From Aquamicrobium sp. (GTDB taxonomy: Bacteria > Pseudomonadota > Alphaproteobacteria > Rhizobiales > Rhizobiaceae): 64,000 bases of DNA. Position 1 is the stretch's first letter. Every line of letters begins with the position of its first letter. Below, one piece after another: positions 28,881 to 37,899 of this stretch. Under the pieces are notes generated by a model, which had not been told where the DNA came from, did not search any database, and was given only the letters and a program-made list of their open reading frames with translations. The translations under genes and the position numbers were made by a program. The stretch spans positions 806,001 to 870,000 of the forward strand of contig JAHHDT010000001.1 of the NCBI GenBank assembly GCA_019739225.1. The letters run 5' to 3'.

Positions 28881-30194
28881 CTACTCTGCCGCCTGACGCG
28901 CCATCGGGTTGTTGGGATGCGTCGTCCAGTTGGCATAGACCGGCTCGACCACCTTGCCCGTGCGCTGGTCGAGACTGCCGGCAGCCAGCGGCTCCATCGT
29001 GATGCAGCCTTCGACCGGGCACACGTTGACGCAGAGATTGCAGCCGACGCACTCGTCCTCCATCACCTCGAAATGCCGCACGCCATCGACCATCTGCGTG
29101 ATGGCCTGGTGCGAGGTGTCCTCGCAGGCGATGTGGCAACGGCCGCATTTGATGCAGGCATCCTGGTCGATATGCGCCTTGGCCACGTAGTTGAGGTTGA
29201 GGTACTGCCAGTCGGTTACGTTCGGGGTTGCTCGGCCGATAATGTCGTCGAGCGAGCGATGGCCCTTCTCGTCCATCCAGGCCTCCAGCCCAGAGATCAT
29301 CTCCTGCACGATCTTGAAGCCATAGGTCATCGCAGCCGTACAGACCTGAACGTTGCCGGCGCCGAGGGCCAGGAACTCGGCGGCATCGCGCCAGGTTGTG
29401 ATGCCGCCGATGCCGGAGATCGGCAGGCCACGCGTTTCGGGGTCCCGGGCTATCTCGGCCACCATGTTCATGGCGATCGGCTTAACCGCCGGGCCGCAAT
29501 AGCCGCCATGCGTGCCCTTGCCGTCGATCATTGGCTCCGGCGAGAAACTGTCCAGATTGACGCCGGTGATCGAATTGATGGTGTTGATCAGCGACACCGC
29601 ATCGGTTCCGCCCGCCTTGGCCGCGCGCGCCGGCTTGCGGATGTCGGTGATGTTGGGCGTCAGCTTGGTGATGACGGGCATGCGCGTGTACTGCTTGCAC
29701 CAGCGCACTACCATTTCGATATATTCCGGAACCTGGCCGACGGCGGCGCCCATGCCGCGTTCGCTCATGCCGTGCGGGCAGCCGAAATTCAGCTCGATGC
29801 CATCGGCTCCGGTCTCCTCGACCACCGGCAGGATCGCCTTCCAGCTTTGTTCCTCGCAGGGAACCATGATCGAGGCGACCAGCGCCCGGTCCGGCCATTC
29901 CATCTTTACCTGCTTCATCTCACGCAGGTTTGTCTGCAGGTCACGGTCGGTGATGAGCTCGATATTGTTGAGGCCGAGCAGACGCCGGTCGGCACCCCAG
30001 ATCGCGCCGTAGCGCGGCCCGTTGACGTTGACGACCGGCGGGCCTTCCTCGCCCAGCGTCTTCCACACGACGCCGCCCCACCCAGCCTTGAAGGCGCGAA
30101 CGACATTGTAGGCCTTGTCCGTCGGCGGCGCCGAGGCGAGCCAGAACGGGTTCGGAGATTTGATTCCGACGAAGTTCGAACGAATGTCTGCCAT
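28881..30194 (-). CDS. preA: NAD-dependent dihydropyrimidine dehydrogenase, subunit PreA
   Basis: A 437-residue subunit that reduces uracil or thymine to the dihydro form, first step of reductive breakdown. The N-terminal FMN barrel carries the catalytic cysteine in FGCPHGMSERGMGAAVGQ. The C-terminus has two [4Fe-4S] ferredoxin motifs, CIKCGRCHIACED and CVGCNLCVNVCPVEGC. Two ATGs two codons apart are possible: the first (30200) overlaps the preT stop as ATGA, the second (30194) is better spaced from GGGAGGG and is used. The unit works with PreT, which supplies electrons from NADH. Confidence 0.95.
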   Translation of the reverse strand: MADIRSNFVGIKSPNPFWLASAPPTDKAYNVVRAFKAGWGGVVWKTLGEEGPPVVNVNGPRYGAIWGADRRLLGLNNIELITDRDLQTNLREMKQVKMEWPDRALVASIMVPCEEQSWKAILPVVEETGADGIELNFGCPHGMSERGMGAAVGQVPEYIEMVVRWCKQYTRMPVITKLTPNITDIRKPARAAKAGGTDAVSLINTINSITGVNLDSFSPEPMIDGKGTHGGYCGPAVKPIAMNMVAEIARDPETRGLPISGIGGITTWRDAAEFLALGAGNVQVCTAAMTYGFKIVQEMISGLEAWMDEKGHRSLDDIIGRATPNVTDWQYLNLNYVAKAHIDQDACIKCGRCHIACEDTSHQAITQMVDGVRHFEVMEDECVGCNLCVNVCPVEGCITMEPLAAGSLDQRTGKVVEPVYANWTTHPNNPMARQAAE

Positions 30195-30196
30195 GC

Positions 30197-31564
30197 TCAT
30201 GCCCTCCCGTTAGAGGTGAGTGCCCGGTTGATGCTTTCAGCCGCGTCACGACCAGCGGCAACCGCTGCGACGGTGAGATCCTCGCGCGCGTCGACGACGC
30301 AGTCGCCTCCCGCCCAGACCTTGGCCATGGAGGTACGCCCTTCGGCATCGACCTTGATACGCCCGCCTTCCATGGCGATCGAACCGCCGGAGCCGTTGAG
30401 TGGCGACGCGTCGAACGACTGGCCGATCGCCTTGAACACCTGGTCGGCGTCGATCAGCATCGTCTCGCCCGTGCCGACCAGCTTGCCATCGCGCAGGGTC
30501 GTGTATTCGAGTTCGATGCCCGCAACACGCCCACCAGCATCGATGACGCTTTTGGGCTGCAGCCAGTGGCGGATGGTGACGCCCTTGGAGGCCGCCAGAT
30601 CCTGCTCGAACTCCGAAGCGTTCATGTATTCCTTGCCGCGCCGGTAGCAGATCGTCACCTCTTCGGCGCCGAGCAGCTTGGACTGGATCGCAGCGTCGAT
30701 CGCCGTCATGCCGCCGCCGATGACGACGACACGCCGACCAACCGGAAGCTGTGCAAGGTCGCCTGCCTGGCGCAGTTCAGCGATGAAATCGACCGCGTCC
30801 TGCACACCCTCGGCATCCTCGCCCTCGGCCCGCAGGGCTTTCACACCGCTCAGGCCCATGCCTAGGAACACGGCGTCATGGGAGGAAGCGAGTTCCGCAA
30901 GAGAAATGTCGCGGCCAAGCGCCTTGCCGTGCTGGACATTGATGCCGCCCACGGCAGTCACATAATCCACCTCGGCCTGCGCGAAACCGTCGACGGACTT
31001 GTAGGCCGCGATGCCATACTCGTTCAGGCCGCCGGCTTTTGGCTTGGCCTCGTAGACCGTCACCTCATGCCCGTTGACGGCCAGCCGATGCGCGCAGGCA
31101 AGCCCGGCAGGCCCGGCGCCGACGACCGCGACCCGTTTGCCGGTCGGCGCCGCGCGCTCGTAGAACTGCTTGTGCTGCGCCATGGCGGTATCCGTCGCAT
31201 AGCGCTGCAGGCGGCCGATCTGCACTGGCTTGCCCTCCGCCACCTCGCGCACGCAGACCTCCTCGCACAGCGTCTCGGTCGGGCAGACACGGGCGCACAT
31301 GCCGCCCAGGATGTTCTGATCGAAGATCGTCTTGGCCGCGCCCAGCGGATTGCCAGTCGCGATCTCGCGTATGAAAAGCGGAATGTCGATCGTGGTCGGG
31401 CACGCCTGCATGCACGGTGCGTCATAGCAGAAATAGCAGCGATCCGCCTCCACCAGCGCCTCGTGCCGATCGAAGGGCGGGTGAAGATCGGAAAAGTTGT
31501 CCGCATATTGCGGCTGCGCGAGCCGGCCGGCCGCGATGCCCTGCTTGAACTGGCCTTCAGCCAT
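30197..31564 (-). CDS. preT: NAD-dependent dihydropyrimidine dehydrogenase, subunit PreT
   Basis: A 455-residue flavoprotein like the small subunit of glutamate synthase. The N-terminus holds two cysteine sets for Fe-S clusters: CYFCYDAPCMQAC (Cys43, 46, 51, 55) and CARVCPTETLCEEVC (Cys90, 94, 100, 104). FAD binds at VVGAGPAGLACAHRL and NAD(P) at VVVIGGGMTAIDAA. It takes electrons from NADH and hands them to PreA. It is the first gene of the preT-preA operon, about 6.7 kb away from the rest of the pyrimidine genes, behind a RutR-like half-conserved operator. Confidence 0.95.
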   Translation of the reverse strand: MAEGQFKQGIAAGRLAQPQYADNFSDLHPPFDRHEALVEADRCYFCYDAPCMQACPTTIDIPLFIREIATGNPLGAAKTIFDQNILGGMCARVCPTETLCEEVCVREVAEGKPVQIGRLQRYATDTAMAQHKQFYERAAPTGKRVAVVGAGPAGLACAHRLAVNGHEVTVYEAKPKAGGLNEYGIAAYKSVDGFAQAEVDYVTAVGGINVQHGKALGRDISLAELASSHDAVFLGMGLSGVKALRAEGEDAEGVQDAVDFIAELRQAGDLAQLPVGRRVVVIGGGMTAIDAAIQSKLLGAEEVTICYRRGKEYMNASEFEQDLAASKGVTIRHWLQPKSVIDAGGRVAGIELEYTTLRDGKLVGTGETMLIDADQVFKAIGQSFDASPLNGSGGSIAMEGGRIKVDAEGRTSMAKVWAGGDCVVDAREDLTVAAVAAGRDAAESINRALTSNGRA

Positions 31565-31616
31565 CGTCGATGTTCCCCATTATTGGTTTTGGGGAAATGC
31601 TAGCACGATCTATTTT

Positions 31617-31632
31617 TTTATCAATCGGTCAA
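31617..31632. promoter_or_regulatory. Second RutR-like operator, upstream of preT
   Basis: Read on the minus strand the site is TTGACCGATTGATAAA. Its first eleven bases are identical to the site in front of the main pyrimidine operon (22290-22305); the right half is degenerate. It lies about 53 bases before the preT start, a fitting place for a repressor. Confidence 0.6.
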
Positions 31633-31660
31633 ATTTTGGCCAAGCCATTGATATTCCTAG

Positions 31661-31693
31661 AAAATAACATGACAAAAACAGTCATGTTATTTT
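31661..31693. terminator. AT-rich perfect hairpin between preT promoter and the FAD/GcvT dehydrogenase gene
   Basis: AAAATAACATGAC (31661-31673) pairs perfectly with GTCATGTTATTTT (31681-31693) across a seven-base loop. It lies 15 bases beyond the stop of the leftward dehydrogenase gene and has T/A runs on both sides. A bidirectional terminator is most likely; an operator is possible. Confidence 0.6.
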
Positions 31694-31707
31694 TTGGCCG
31701 TTGCTCC

Positions 31708-34156
31708 TCATCCCCGCATCCGCTCGAAATTGGCATCGAACAGCGGCGTCGCCTGAATTCTTGCAGGCAGGCGCCGGCCGAGAAGCTCGATCTCGAACCC
31801 TGTTTCCGCGTCTGCGATTTCGCGCGGCACATAGCCCATCGCCACCGATTTCCCGGAGTGGTGCGCATAGCCGCCGGAAGTCACCCAGCCACGCACAGCG
31901 CCTTCGAACCAGATCGCCTCGTCGCCGATGACATCGGCATCGACCGCGTCGACCACGAAGCTGCGCAGCCGCAGCCGGCCGCCCTGCTCGCGCTCGGCGA
32001 GTGCTGCCGCCTTGCCGACGAAATCCGCCTCCTTGCCATAGGCAACGAAGCGGTCCAGCCCGGCTTCGAGGGGACCGTAGATCGACCGGTATTCACGCGC
32101 CCAGGAACCGTAATTCTTTTCGAGCCGCAGCGCGTTGAGCGCGCGCGAGCCGAACAGGCCGATACCGAATTCTTGACCCGCCGACATCAGCCGCTCGTAT
32201 ATGCGGCGCTGATATTCGGGCGCCATCCAGATCTCGTAGCCAAGATCGCCGGTATAGCTCACGCGACCGACCAGACAGGGCGCCATGCCGATGTCCATCC
32301 TTCGGATAGCCATGAACGGGAACGCGGCATTCGTAACCTCGGCACGCATGACCTTCTCGAGCAGTTTCCGCGCGTTCGGCCCGGCGACGGCTAGCCCAAC
32401 CAGCGACAGGCCCCGCGCCTCGACATTCACGCTTCCGTCGCCCGGCAGGTGCTTCTCGAACCAGCGCATATGGTTCTGCTCGGCAATGCCGGAGCCGAAG
32501 ATCATCCAGTCCTGCGATGACGACACTTCCGCATCAGCAGTAAGATTCGCCACTGTGAAATCGCCGATCAGCTTGCCGTCTTCCTTCAGCATCGGCGCGA
32601 GCGCCATGCGCCCCGGCGCGGGCAGCTTGCAGGCGAGCATGCGGTCCAGCCAGTCGCGGGCGCCCGTCCCCGTCACCCGGTATTTGGCAAAGCTGGAGAT
32701 TTCCATGAGGCCGACGCGCTCGCGCACAGTCTGCGCCTCATTTGCGACATGCTGGAAATCTGTCGAACGCCGCCAGGAAAATTCGTCCCTCGCGCCCTGC
32801 GGCGCATACCACAACGGCACCTCGAGCCCGTAGGCGACACCCCATTGCGCACCCTTGGCCGAAAGAAGGTCATAGATCGGCGTGGTCTTCAGCGGCCGTC
32901 CGGCCGGCAGTTCCTCGTTGGGAAAGCGGATCGAGAAGCGCCGCGAATAGTTCTCGCGGACCTTGGCGTTCGTGTATGCCATCGACGCCCAGTCGCCGTA
33001 GCGCGCCACGTCCATCGCCCAGATGTCGGCGCCCGGATCGCCGTCGATCATCCAGTTGGCGAGCGCCAGGCCTACGCCACCACCCTGGCTGAAGCCGGCC
33101 ATCACGCCACATGCCACCCAGAACCCCGGAAGCCCGCGCACCGGCCCCACGAGCGGGTTGCCGTCGGGCGCAAACGTGAAGGGCCCGTTGATGATCTGCT
33201 TGATGCCGGTCTTCTGGAAGGCCGGGAAATGCCGGAACCCCACCTCGAGTGACGGCGCGATGCGGTCGATGTCGGACTCCAGAAGCTCATGGCCGAAATT
33301 CCACGGCGTCTGGTATTCCGACCAAGGCTTGGCGGCCTTTTCGTAGGTGCCCATCAGCATCCCGCCGCGCTCCTGGCGCAGGTAAAGCTCACCGTCGAAG
33401 TCGATGGCATGGATGATCTCGCTGCCGGTCTTCGCGTTCCACTCCGCCACTTCCGGCATGTCCTCGGTGATGAGGTACATGTGCTCCATGGCCAGCACCG
33501 GCAGTTCCAGCCCCACCATGCGCCCGACCTCGCGCGCCCAGAGCCCGCCGGCATTGACGACATGCTCGGCCACCACCCCGCCCTTGTCGGTGATGACCCG
33601 CCACATGCCATCTTCGCGCCGGACGATATCTTCGACCTTGGTGAAGCGATGCACCTCCGCGCCAAGCTTTCGGGCGGCCTTTGCATAGGCGTGAGTGACT
33701 CCGGAGGGGTCGAGGTGACCGTCCTCCGAATTGCGCACCGCACCGACGAACTGCTTCGGATCGAGCAGCGGCATCAGCTCCGCCGCCTCCTGCGCCGAGA
33801 TTTCCTCCAGGTCGAGTCCGAGATAGCGCCCCTTCGCCACCACGCCGCGCAACCAGTCCATGCGTGCTTCGGTGGCCGCCAGCAGCACGCCGCCGGTGAT
33901 GTGCACGCCGGTTGCCTGGCCGGAAAGCTCCTCGATCTCCTTGTAGAGCTCGATCGTGTATTTCTGCAGCTTGGCGACGTTCGGGTCGCCGTTGACCGTA
34001 TGCATCCCGCCCGCCGCGTGCCATGTCGAGCCGGAGGTCAGCTCGTCGCGCTCGAGCAGCACCACGTCGGTCCAGCCGTGCCGGGCAAGATGATAGAGCA
34101 CGGAAGCGCCTACGACGCCTCCCGCCGATGACCACGACACGTGTGTGCGATTTCAT
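31708..34156 (-). CDS. FAD-dependent dimethylglycine/sarcosine dehydrogenase-type protein with GcvT domain, frameshifted at codon 12-13
   Basis: About 815 residues when repaired. The N-terminal FAD-binding oxidoreductase (about 1-370; ESGSTWHAAG-type motif seen as LTSGSTWHAAGGMHTVNGDP) is followed by a middle domain and a C-terminal aminomethyltransferase (GcvT) domain (about 430-800; ends TPLFDANFERMRG). Such proteins demethylate dimethylglycine, sarcosine or related betaine products and pass the methyl to tetrahydrofolate. The true start MKSHTRVVVIGG at 34156 runs into a +1 base in GGCGGGAGGC near 34119-34125, after which the rest (GGVVGASVLYHLARHGW) continues in another frame; the Rossmann motif is split there. 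The 2449-base span is 3n+1, as expected. It follows the MttB-like gene. Confidence 0.85.
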
Positions 34157-34240
34157 GATTGCTGTTCTCGTTCAGTGAGTTGAAGGCCTGGCCTGAATCT
34201 CATTGTCAGGCGCTCGAAGCGGGAGCTTGGGCGTTCCGGC

Positions 34241-34362
34241 ATGGATCCTCGGGTCAAGCCCGAGGATGACGAATGCGTTTCTGACGCTATCAATCCTACA
34301 GGTATGGAAAGGCATGACGATTTCATGATCTCGTCATCCTCGGGCTTGACCCGAGGATCCAT
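34241..34362. repeat. Inverted pair of repeat family C between the MttB-like and dehydrogenase genes
   Basis: ATGGATCCTCGGGTCAAGCC continuing to GAGGATGACGAA (34241-34273) and its inverse at 34331-34362. Each unit is itself palindromic (CCTCGGG-tcaag-CCCGAGG). They fill most of the 244-base gap between the two genes. Confidence 0.85.
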
Positions 34363-34400
34363 GCCACACCATCCCCACCTAGCCGGCGGCACGAAATAGG

Positions 34401-35943
34401 TCACGGCTCCCCTGCCCCGATCTCTTCCTTGCGTTTGGCGACGTAGGCGTCGAGCGCTTCTCGAACGCTCTCGTCCATCGGCGGCTGTTGGTATTCGGCC
34501 AGCGCCTTCTTCCAGACCTGCGTCGCGCGCGCGGTTGCATCGGCGGCGCCGCTCTCCTGCCAGCTCTCGTAGTTCTGCCAGTTGGAGACCATCGGCTGGT
34601 AGAACGCGCTCGAATAGCGCTCCAGCGTGTGCGCATCGCCGAAGAAGTGCCCGCCCGTCGGCACGCGCGCCAGCGCGTCCAGCGCCAGCTCCGCGTCGTT
34701 GACCTCGATCGGGCGCAGCAGCTCCATCATATGCTGGATCATCTCGACGTCGAGCACGACCTTCTCGAAGCTCGCCGTGAGACCGCCCTCCTGCCAGCCG
34801 GCCGCGTGATAGAGCAGGTTGCCGTGGCCGAGCACGGCACCCCACAGAGCCATCATCGTCTCATAGGCGCCCTGCGCGTCCGCCGCATTGGAGGCGGAGC
34901 CGGGCGTGGTGCGGTATGGCAGGTTGTAGCGGCGCGCAAGCTGGCCGGAGGCGATGTTGGCCTTGGCGTTCTCCGGCGTGCCGAAGGCCGGAGCGCCCGA
35001 GCGCATGTCGACATTGGAGGTGAACGCCCCATACATTACCGGTGCGCCGGGCCGCACCAGCTGGGTCAGGACAATGCCGGCGAGCGCTTCGGCATTCTGC
35101 TGCGCCAGCGCGCCGGCCAGCGTCACCGGGCTCATCGCCCCCATCAACGTGAAGGGCGTGACGGCGACCGACTGCCCGTGTTGCGCCATCGTCATCAGCC
35201 CTTCGGCCATCTGGTCGTCGAAACGGCGCGGGCTGTTGACCGAGATGATGGTGGAAAGTGCCGGGATCGCCGCGCATCTGGTCCAGCGTCAGCCCGCGCG
35301 CGATCGCCATCATCTCGATACCGTCCAGCGCCCTGCCCTGGCCGATGGCGGAGACGTGAAAGCTCTTGTCGGTCAGCGTCAGGTTGGCGAGGTAGGTGTC
35401 GAGGTGCCGGGTGTTGGCCGCGAGCTCGATCGGCGCGCAGACCTGGTTGCCGAGCATGGTGATGCAGTTGAAATGCTGCGCGAGCCGGATCAGGTCGCAA
35501 TAGTCGCGATGGTTTCCCGCGCGTCGCCCGCGCTCCATGTCGTGCACGTTGGGCGGCCCCGCGACCAGCGTGAAGCAGATGGCATCGCCCCCTAGTGGAA
35601 CCGCGCGCGCCGGGTTGCGCGGTGTCAGCGTGTAGGACGGCTGCGTTGTCCCAAGCGCCTCCGCAACAAGCCCGCGATCGATGTAGACCGTCTTTGCAGC
35701 GCGATCGACCTTGGCGCCAGATCGGGCGAACAAGTCGAGCGCGGCGGCGCTCATCATCTCGATGCCGAGATTTTCCAGGATATGCATCGATGCGTCGTGG
35801 ATCGCCTCCACCTGGTCGTCGGAAAGGACCCGCATCGGCGGATAGGGATTGCGCACATGCGACGCCGCAAGCTGCGGGATCGGTGCAGGCTCGCGGGCGT
35901 TGGCGCGCCCGCCGGAGCGACGGCGACGTGGTTCGGCGTTCAT
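34401..35943 (-). pseudogene. Trimethylamine methyltransferase (MttB)-family gene interrupted by a +1 frameshift
   Basis: Repaired, it encodes about 513 residues of the MttB superfamily (glycine betaine/trimethylamine corrinoid methyltransferases). The N-terminal part (from MNAEPRRRRSGGRANAREPA, 35943) reads well through ARGLTLDQMRGDP, then the frame changes; the remaining 270 residues, beginning with MAEGLMTMAQHGQSVAVTPF, continue in another frame to 34401. The extra base is in CCC (plus strand GGG at 35263-35265): GATCCCGGCAC should read GATCCGGCAC to rejoin. The length is 3n+1. No in-frame amber codon points to pyrrolysine; this is the non-pyrrolysine type common in rhizobia. It is upstream of the FAD/GcvT dehydrogenase, a usual pairing for betaine-type demethylation. 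Confidence 0.85.
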
Positions 35944-36180
35944 GCTCAAAGGCTTATCGTGCTGGAAAGCTTCTTCTGTCGAAAAAGCGTCCTATCCGGG
36001 CGTAATTTTAAGATGAGCGGCAAAAATTCGTGTCCAATGGAAAGAATAGCGACATTACGCGTCGTTTAAATAACATAGCATGAATTTCGAGAGTTTTGGC
36101 GCTTCTGGACGCCACGAGACAAATCGGTCAGGAAGTGGGGACGGTGCAGGCTGCACCGGCAAGAGAAATTGCCGCCCGAG

Positions 36181-36966
36181 GTGTCACCAGTGTCCACGCT
36201 CCTGACCACGCTGTTCTCCCAATCGGCGCCGCTGATCCTTCTGGCGCTTGCGGTCTTCGGCATCGTCATCTTTGCGGTTTCGATGCTGTTGCTCACTGCC
36301 TTCAGGTCATCCACCCGGCGCCTCGATCAGGCGGTGCCCGTCACCACCTTCATGAGCACGATCGCGACGGCATGGGCGTTGGCGCTGGGCTTTGCCGCCG
36401 CCGACGTTTGGTCCATCCGCGCGCAGGCCGAGCAGGCCGCCAGCGAGGAACGTTCCACGATTGCCCGCCTCGCAGGCATAGCCGGGCCCGATGCGCTCGA
36501 CGTGCCGGCCATGATCGAAGGCCTCATCGCCTATAAGGCTGCGGTGCGCGATGTCGAATGGGGTGCCAACGCCAACCGCGACCCGGCGCTGGAAGTCGAC
36601 CAGGCACTCCAGCAGATCCGCATCGGCATGATAGACTTCGCGCAGGCCGGTGCCTCGGCCCCGCTGGTTGCGAAGATGGCGCAGGACTTCGACGAGTTGC
36701 AGGATGCGCGCAACAAGCGGCTTGCATTGGGCGGCAACTCGATCAGCCAGTACAAGTGGTATCTGGTGCTGTTCCTGACATTCCTGTCCATGGTTGCGAT
36801 CGCCGCCGTGCATGCTGAGCGCCCTCCGGCGGCACGCAACGCGCTGGCGGTGTTCGCCGTCGCGGCTGTCGTCAGCCTGTGGATCCTCGCTTTGCATGCC
36901 ATTCCCTATGCGGGCGCGGCGCGCATCGGCTTCGAGGAAATCCAGTTCCCGATCACACGCTCCTGA
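36181..36966 (+). CDS. Membrane protein of the DUF4239/bestrophin-like type
   Basis: About 261 residues with four membrane segments: two close to the N-terminus (APLILLALAVFGIVIFAVSM and FMSTIATAWALALGFAAADV) and two close to the C-terminus (WYLVLFLTFLSMVAIAAVHA and ALAVFAVAAVVSLWILAL), separated by a soluble helical stretch. This layout is that of DUF4239 proteins of unknown function. The start is unclear: GTG at 36181 is used; GTG at 36190 or TTG at 36169 is also possible. It lies alone, divergent from the MttB-like gene across 237 bases in which I see only an AT-rich stretch. Confidence 0.75.
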   Translation: MSPVSTLLTTLFSQSAPLILLALAVFGIVIFAVSMLLLTAFRSSTRRLDQAVPVTTFMSTIATAWALALGFAAADVWSIRAQAEQAASEERSTIARLAGIAGPDALDVPAMIEGLIAYKAAVRDVEWGANANRDPALEVDQALQQIRIGMIDFAQAGASAPLVAKMAQDFDELQDARNKRLALGGNSISQYKWYLVLFLTFLSMVAIAAVHAERPPAARNALAVFAVAAVVSLWILALHAIPYAGAARIGFEEIQFPITRS

Positions 36967-37044
36967 ACCGCGCCTTCGCCCCCCGCCTGGATCGTTAAAA
37001 TTCAAGGCAAGCTTTCATTTACGGGCATCCGCTAGTGTGACGGA

Positions 37045-37638
37045 ATGTCTGTATCGCGTTCCTTGCGTTTCCTGCCGCTCTTGTTGCTGCTGGCCTTGTC
37101 GGCCTGCGCCAGCAAACCCGACCGTATCAACAATGTCTGCTCGGTGTTCGACCAGAATTCCGGCTTCGTCGGCAACTGGCATCGCTCGGCAAGCAGCGCG
37201 TCGCGTCAATACGGCATTCCCGTTCACATCCTGATGGCGACGATCCGCATGGAATCCGGCTTCGAAGGCCGCGCGCGCCCGCCACGCAAGAAAATCCTCG
37301 GCTTCATTCCCGGCAAGCGCGCATCGACAGCCTACGGCTATTCGCAGGCGCTTGACGGCACATGGACCGAATACCAGCGTGCAACCGGCCGCCACATGGC
37401 CCGCCGCAACAACTTCGCCGACGCCGTCGATTTCGTCGGGTGGTACCATAACAAGTCGGCGACCACGCTCGGCATTGCGCCGCACGACGCCTACAATCTC
37501 TATCTGGCCTATTATTCCGGCCACGCCGGCTACCGGCGCGGAAGCTGGCGCAGCAATACCTCGATCCAGAACTACGCACGCCGCACCGCGACGATGGCTC
37601 AGAACTACGCGTCGCAGATGCAGTCCTGCGGGCGCTAG
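37045..37638 (+). CDS. Lipoprotein lytic transglycosylase-like protein
   Basis: A 197-residue predicted lipoprotein. The signal peptide MSVSRSLRFLPLLLLLALSA ends at a lipobox LSAC with Cys21. The body looks like a transglycosylase SLT fold: the likely catalytic Glu70 is in ILMATIRMESGFEG, followed by AYGYSQALDGTWTEYQ and a late YNLYLAYYSGHAGY block with aromatic residues typical of peptidoglycan cleft walls. It would act on peptidoglycan from the periplasmic face of a membrane. It is 78 bases after the DUF4239-like gene on the same strand. Confidence 0.85.
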   Translation: MSVSRSLRFLPLLLLLALSACASKPDRINNVCSVFDQNSGFVGNWHRSASSASRQYGIPVHILMATIRMESGFEGRARPPRKKILGFIPGKRASTAYGYSQALDGTWTEYQRATGRHMARRNNFADAVDFVGWYHNKSATTLGIAPHDAYNLYLAYYSGHAGYRRGSWRSNTSIQNYARRTATMAQNYASQMQSCGR

Positions 37639-37680
37639 ACGCCGCCAGCGCCACCGCTCGACAGGTCAAAACGCTCTTAC

Positions 37681-37880
37681 TGCGTCCTTCGAGGCTCGTT
37701 CCACTCGCACCTCAGGATGAGGGAGGTGATTTGATCGCCCCAACAGCACAGCGGATTCAACTACAGGGGAGAGGGCCGACGCACGTCGGTAGAACAACCT
37801 TTGACCCCGCCAGTTTGCCGGAGCAATGCACAACAGCCCTCATCCTGAGGTGCGAGCGAAGCGAGCCTCGAAGGACGCAC
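37681..37880. repeat. Inverted pair of palindromic repeat family A (copies 5 and 6)
   Basis: Copies at 37681-37722 and, inverted, at 37838-37880 face each other between the lytic transglycosylase gene and the ABC ATPase gene. The rest of this 261-base gap holds nothing I recognise. Confidence 0.88.
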
Positions 37881-37899
37881 AACAAGCAGAAGCGAACGC

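Noticed and set aside
34401-35943. Pyrrolysine-type readthrough to explain the split MttB gene
   Set aside because: The break is a change of frame and not an in-frame TAG; no pyl genes are present.
37757-37899. C-terminal extension of the ABC ATPase frame
   Set aside because: It is the wrong frame after the slip at 38250 and translates a family A repeat; the other frame holds a conserved domain ending at 37900.
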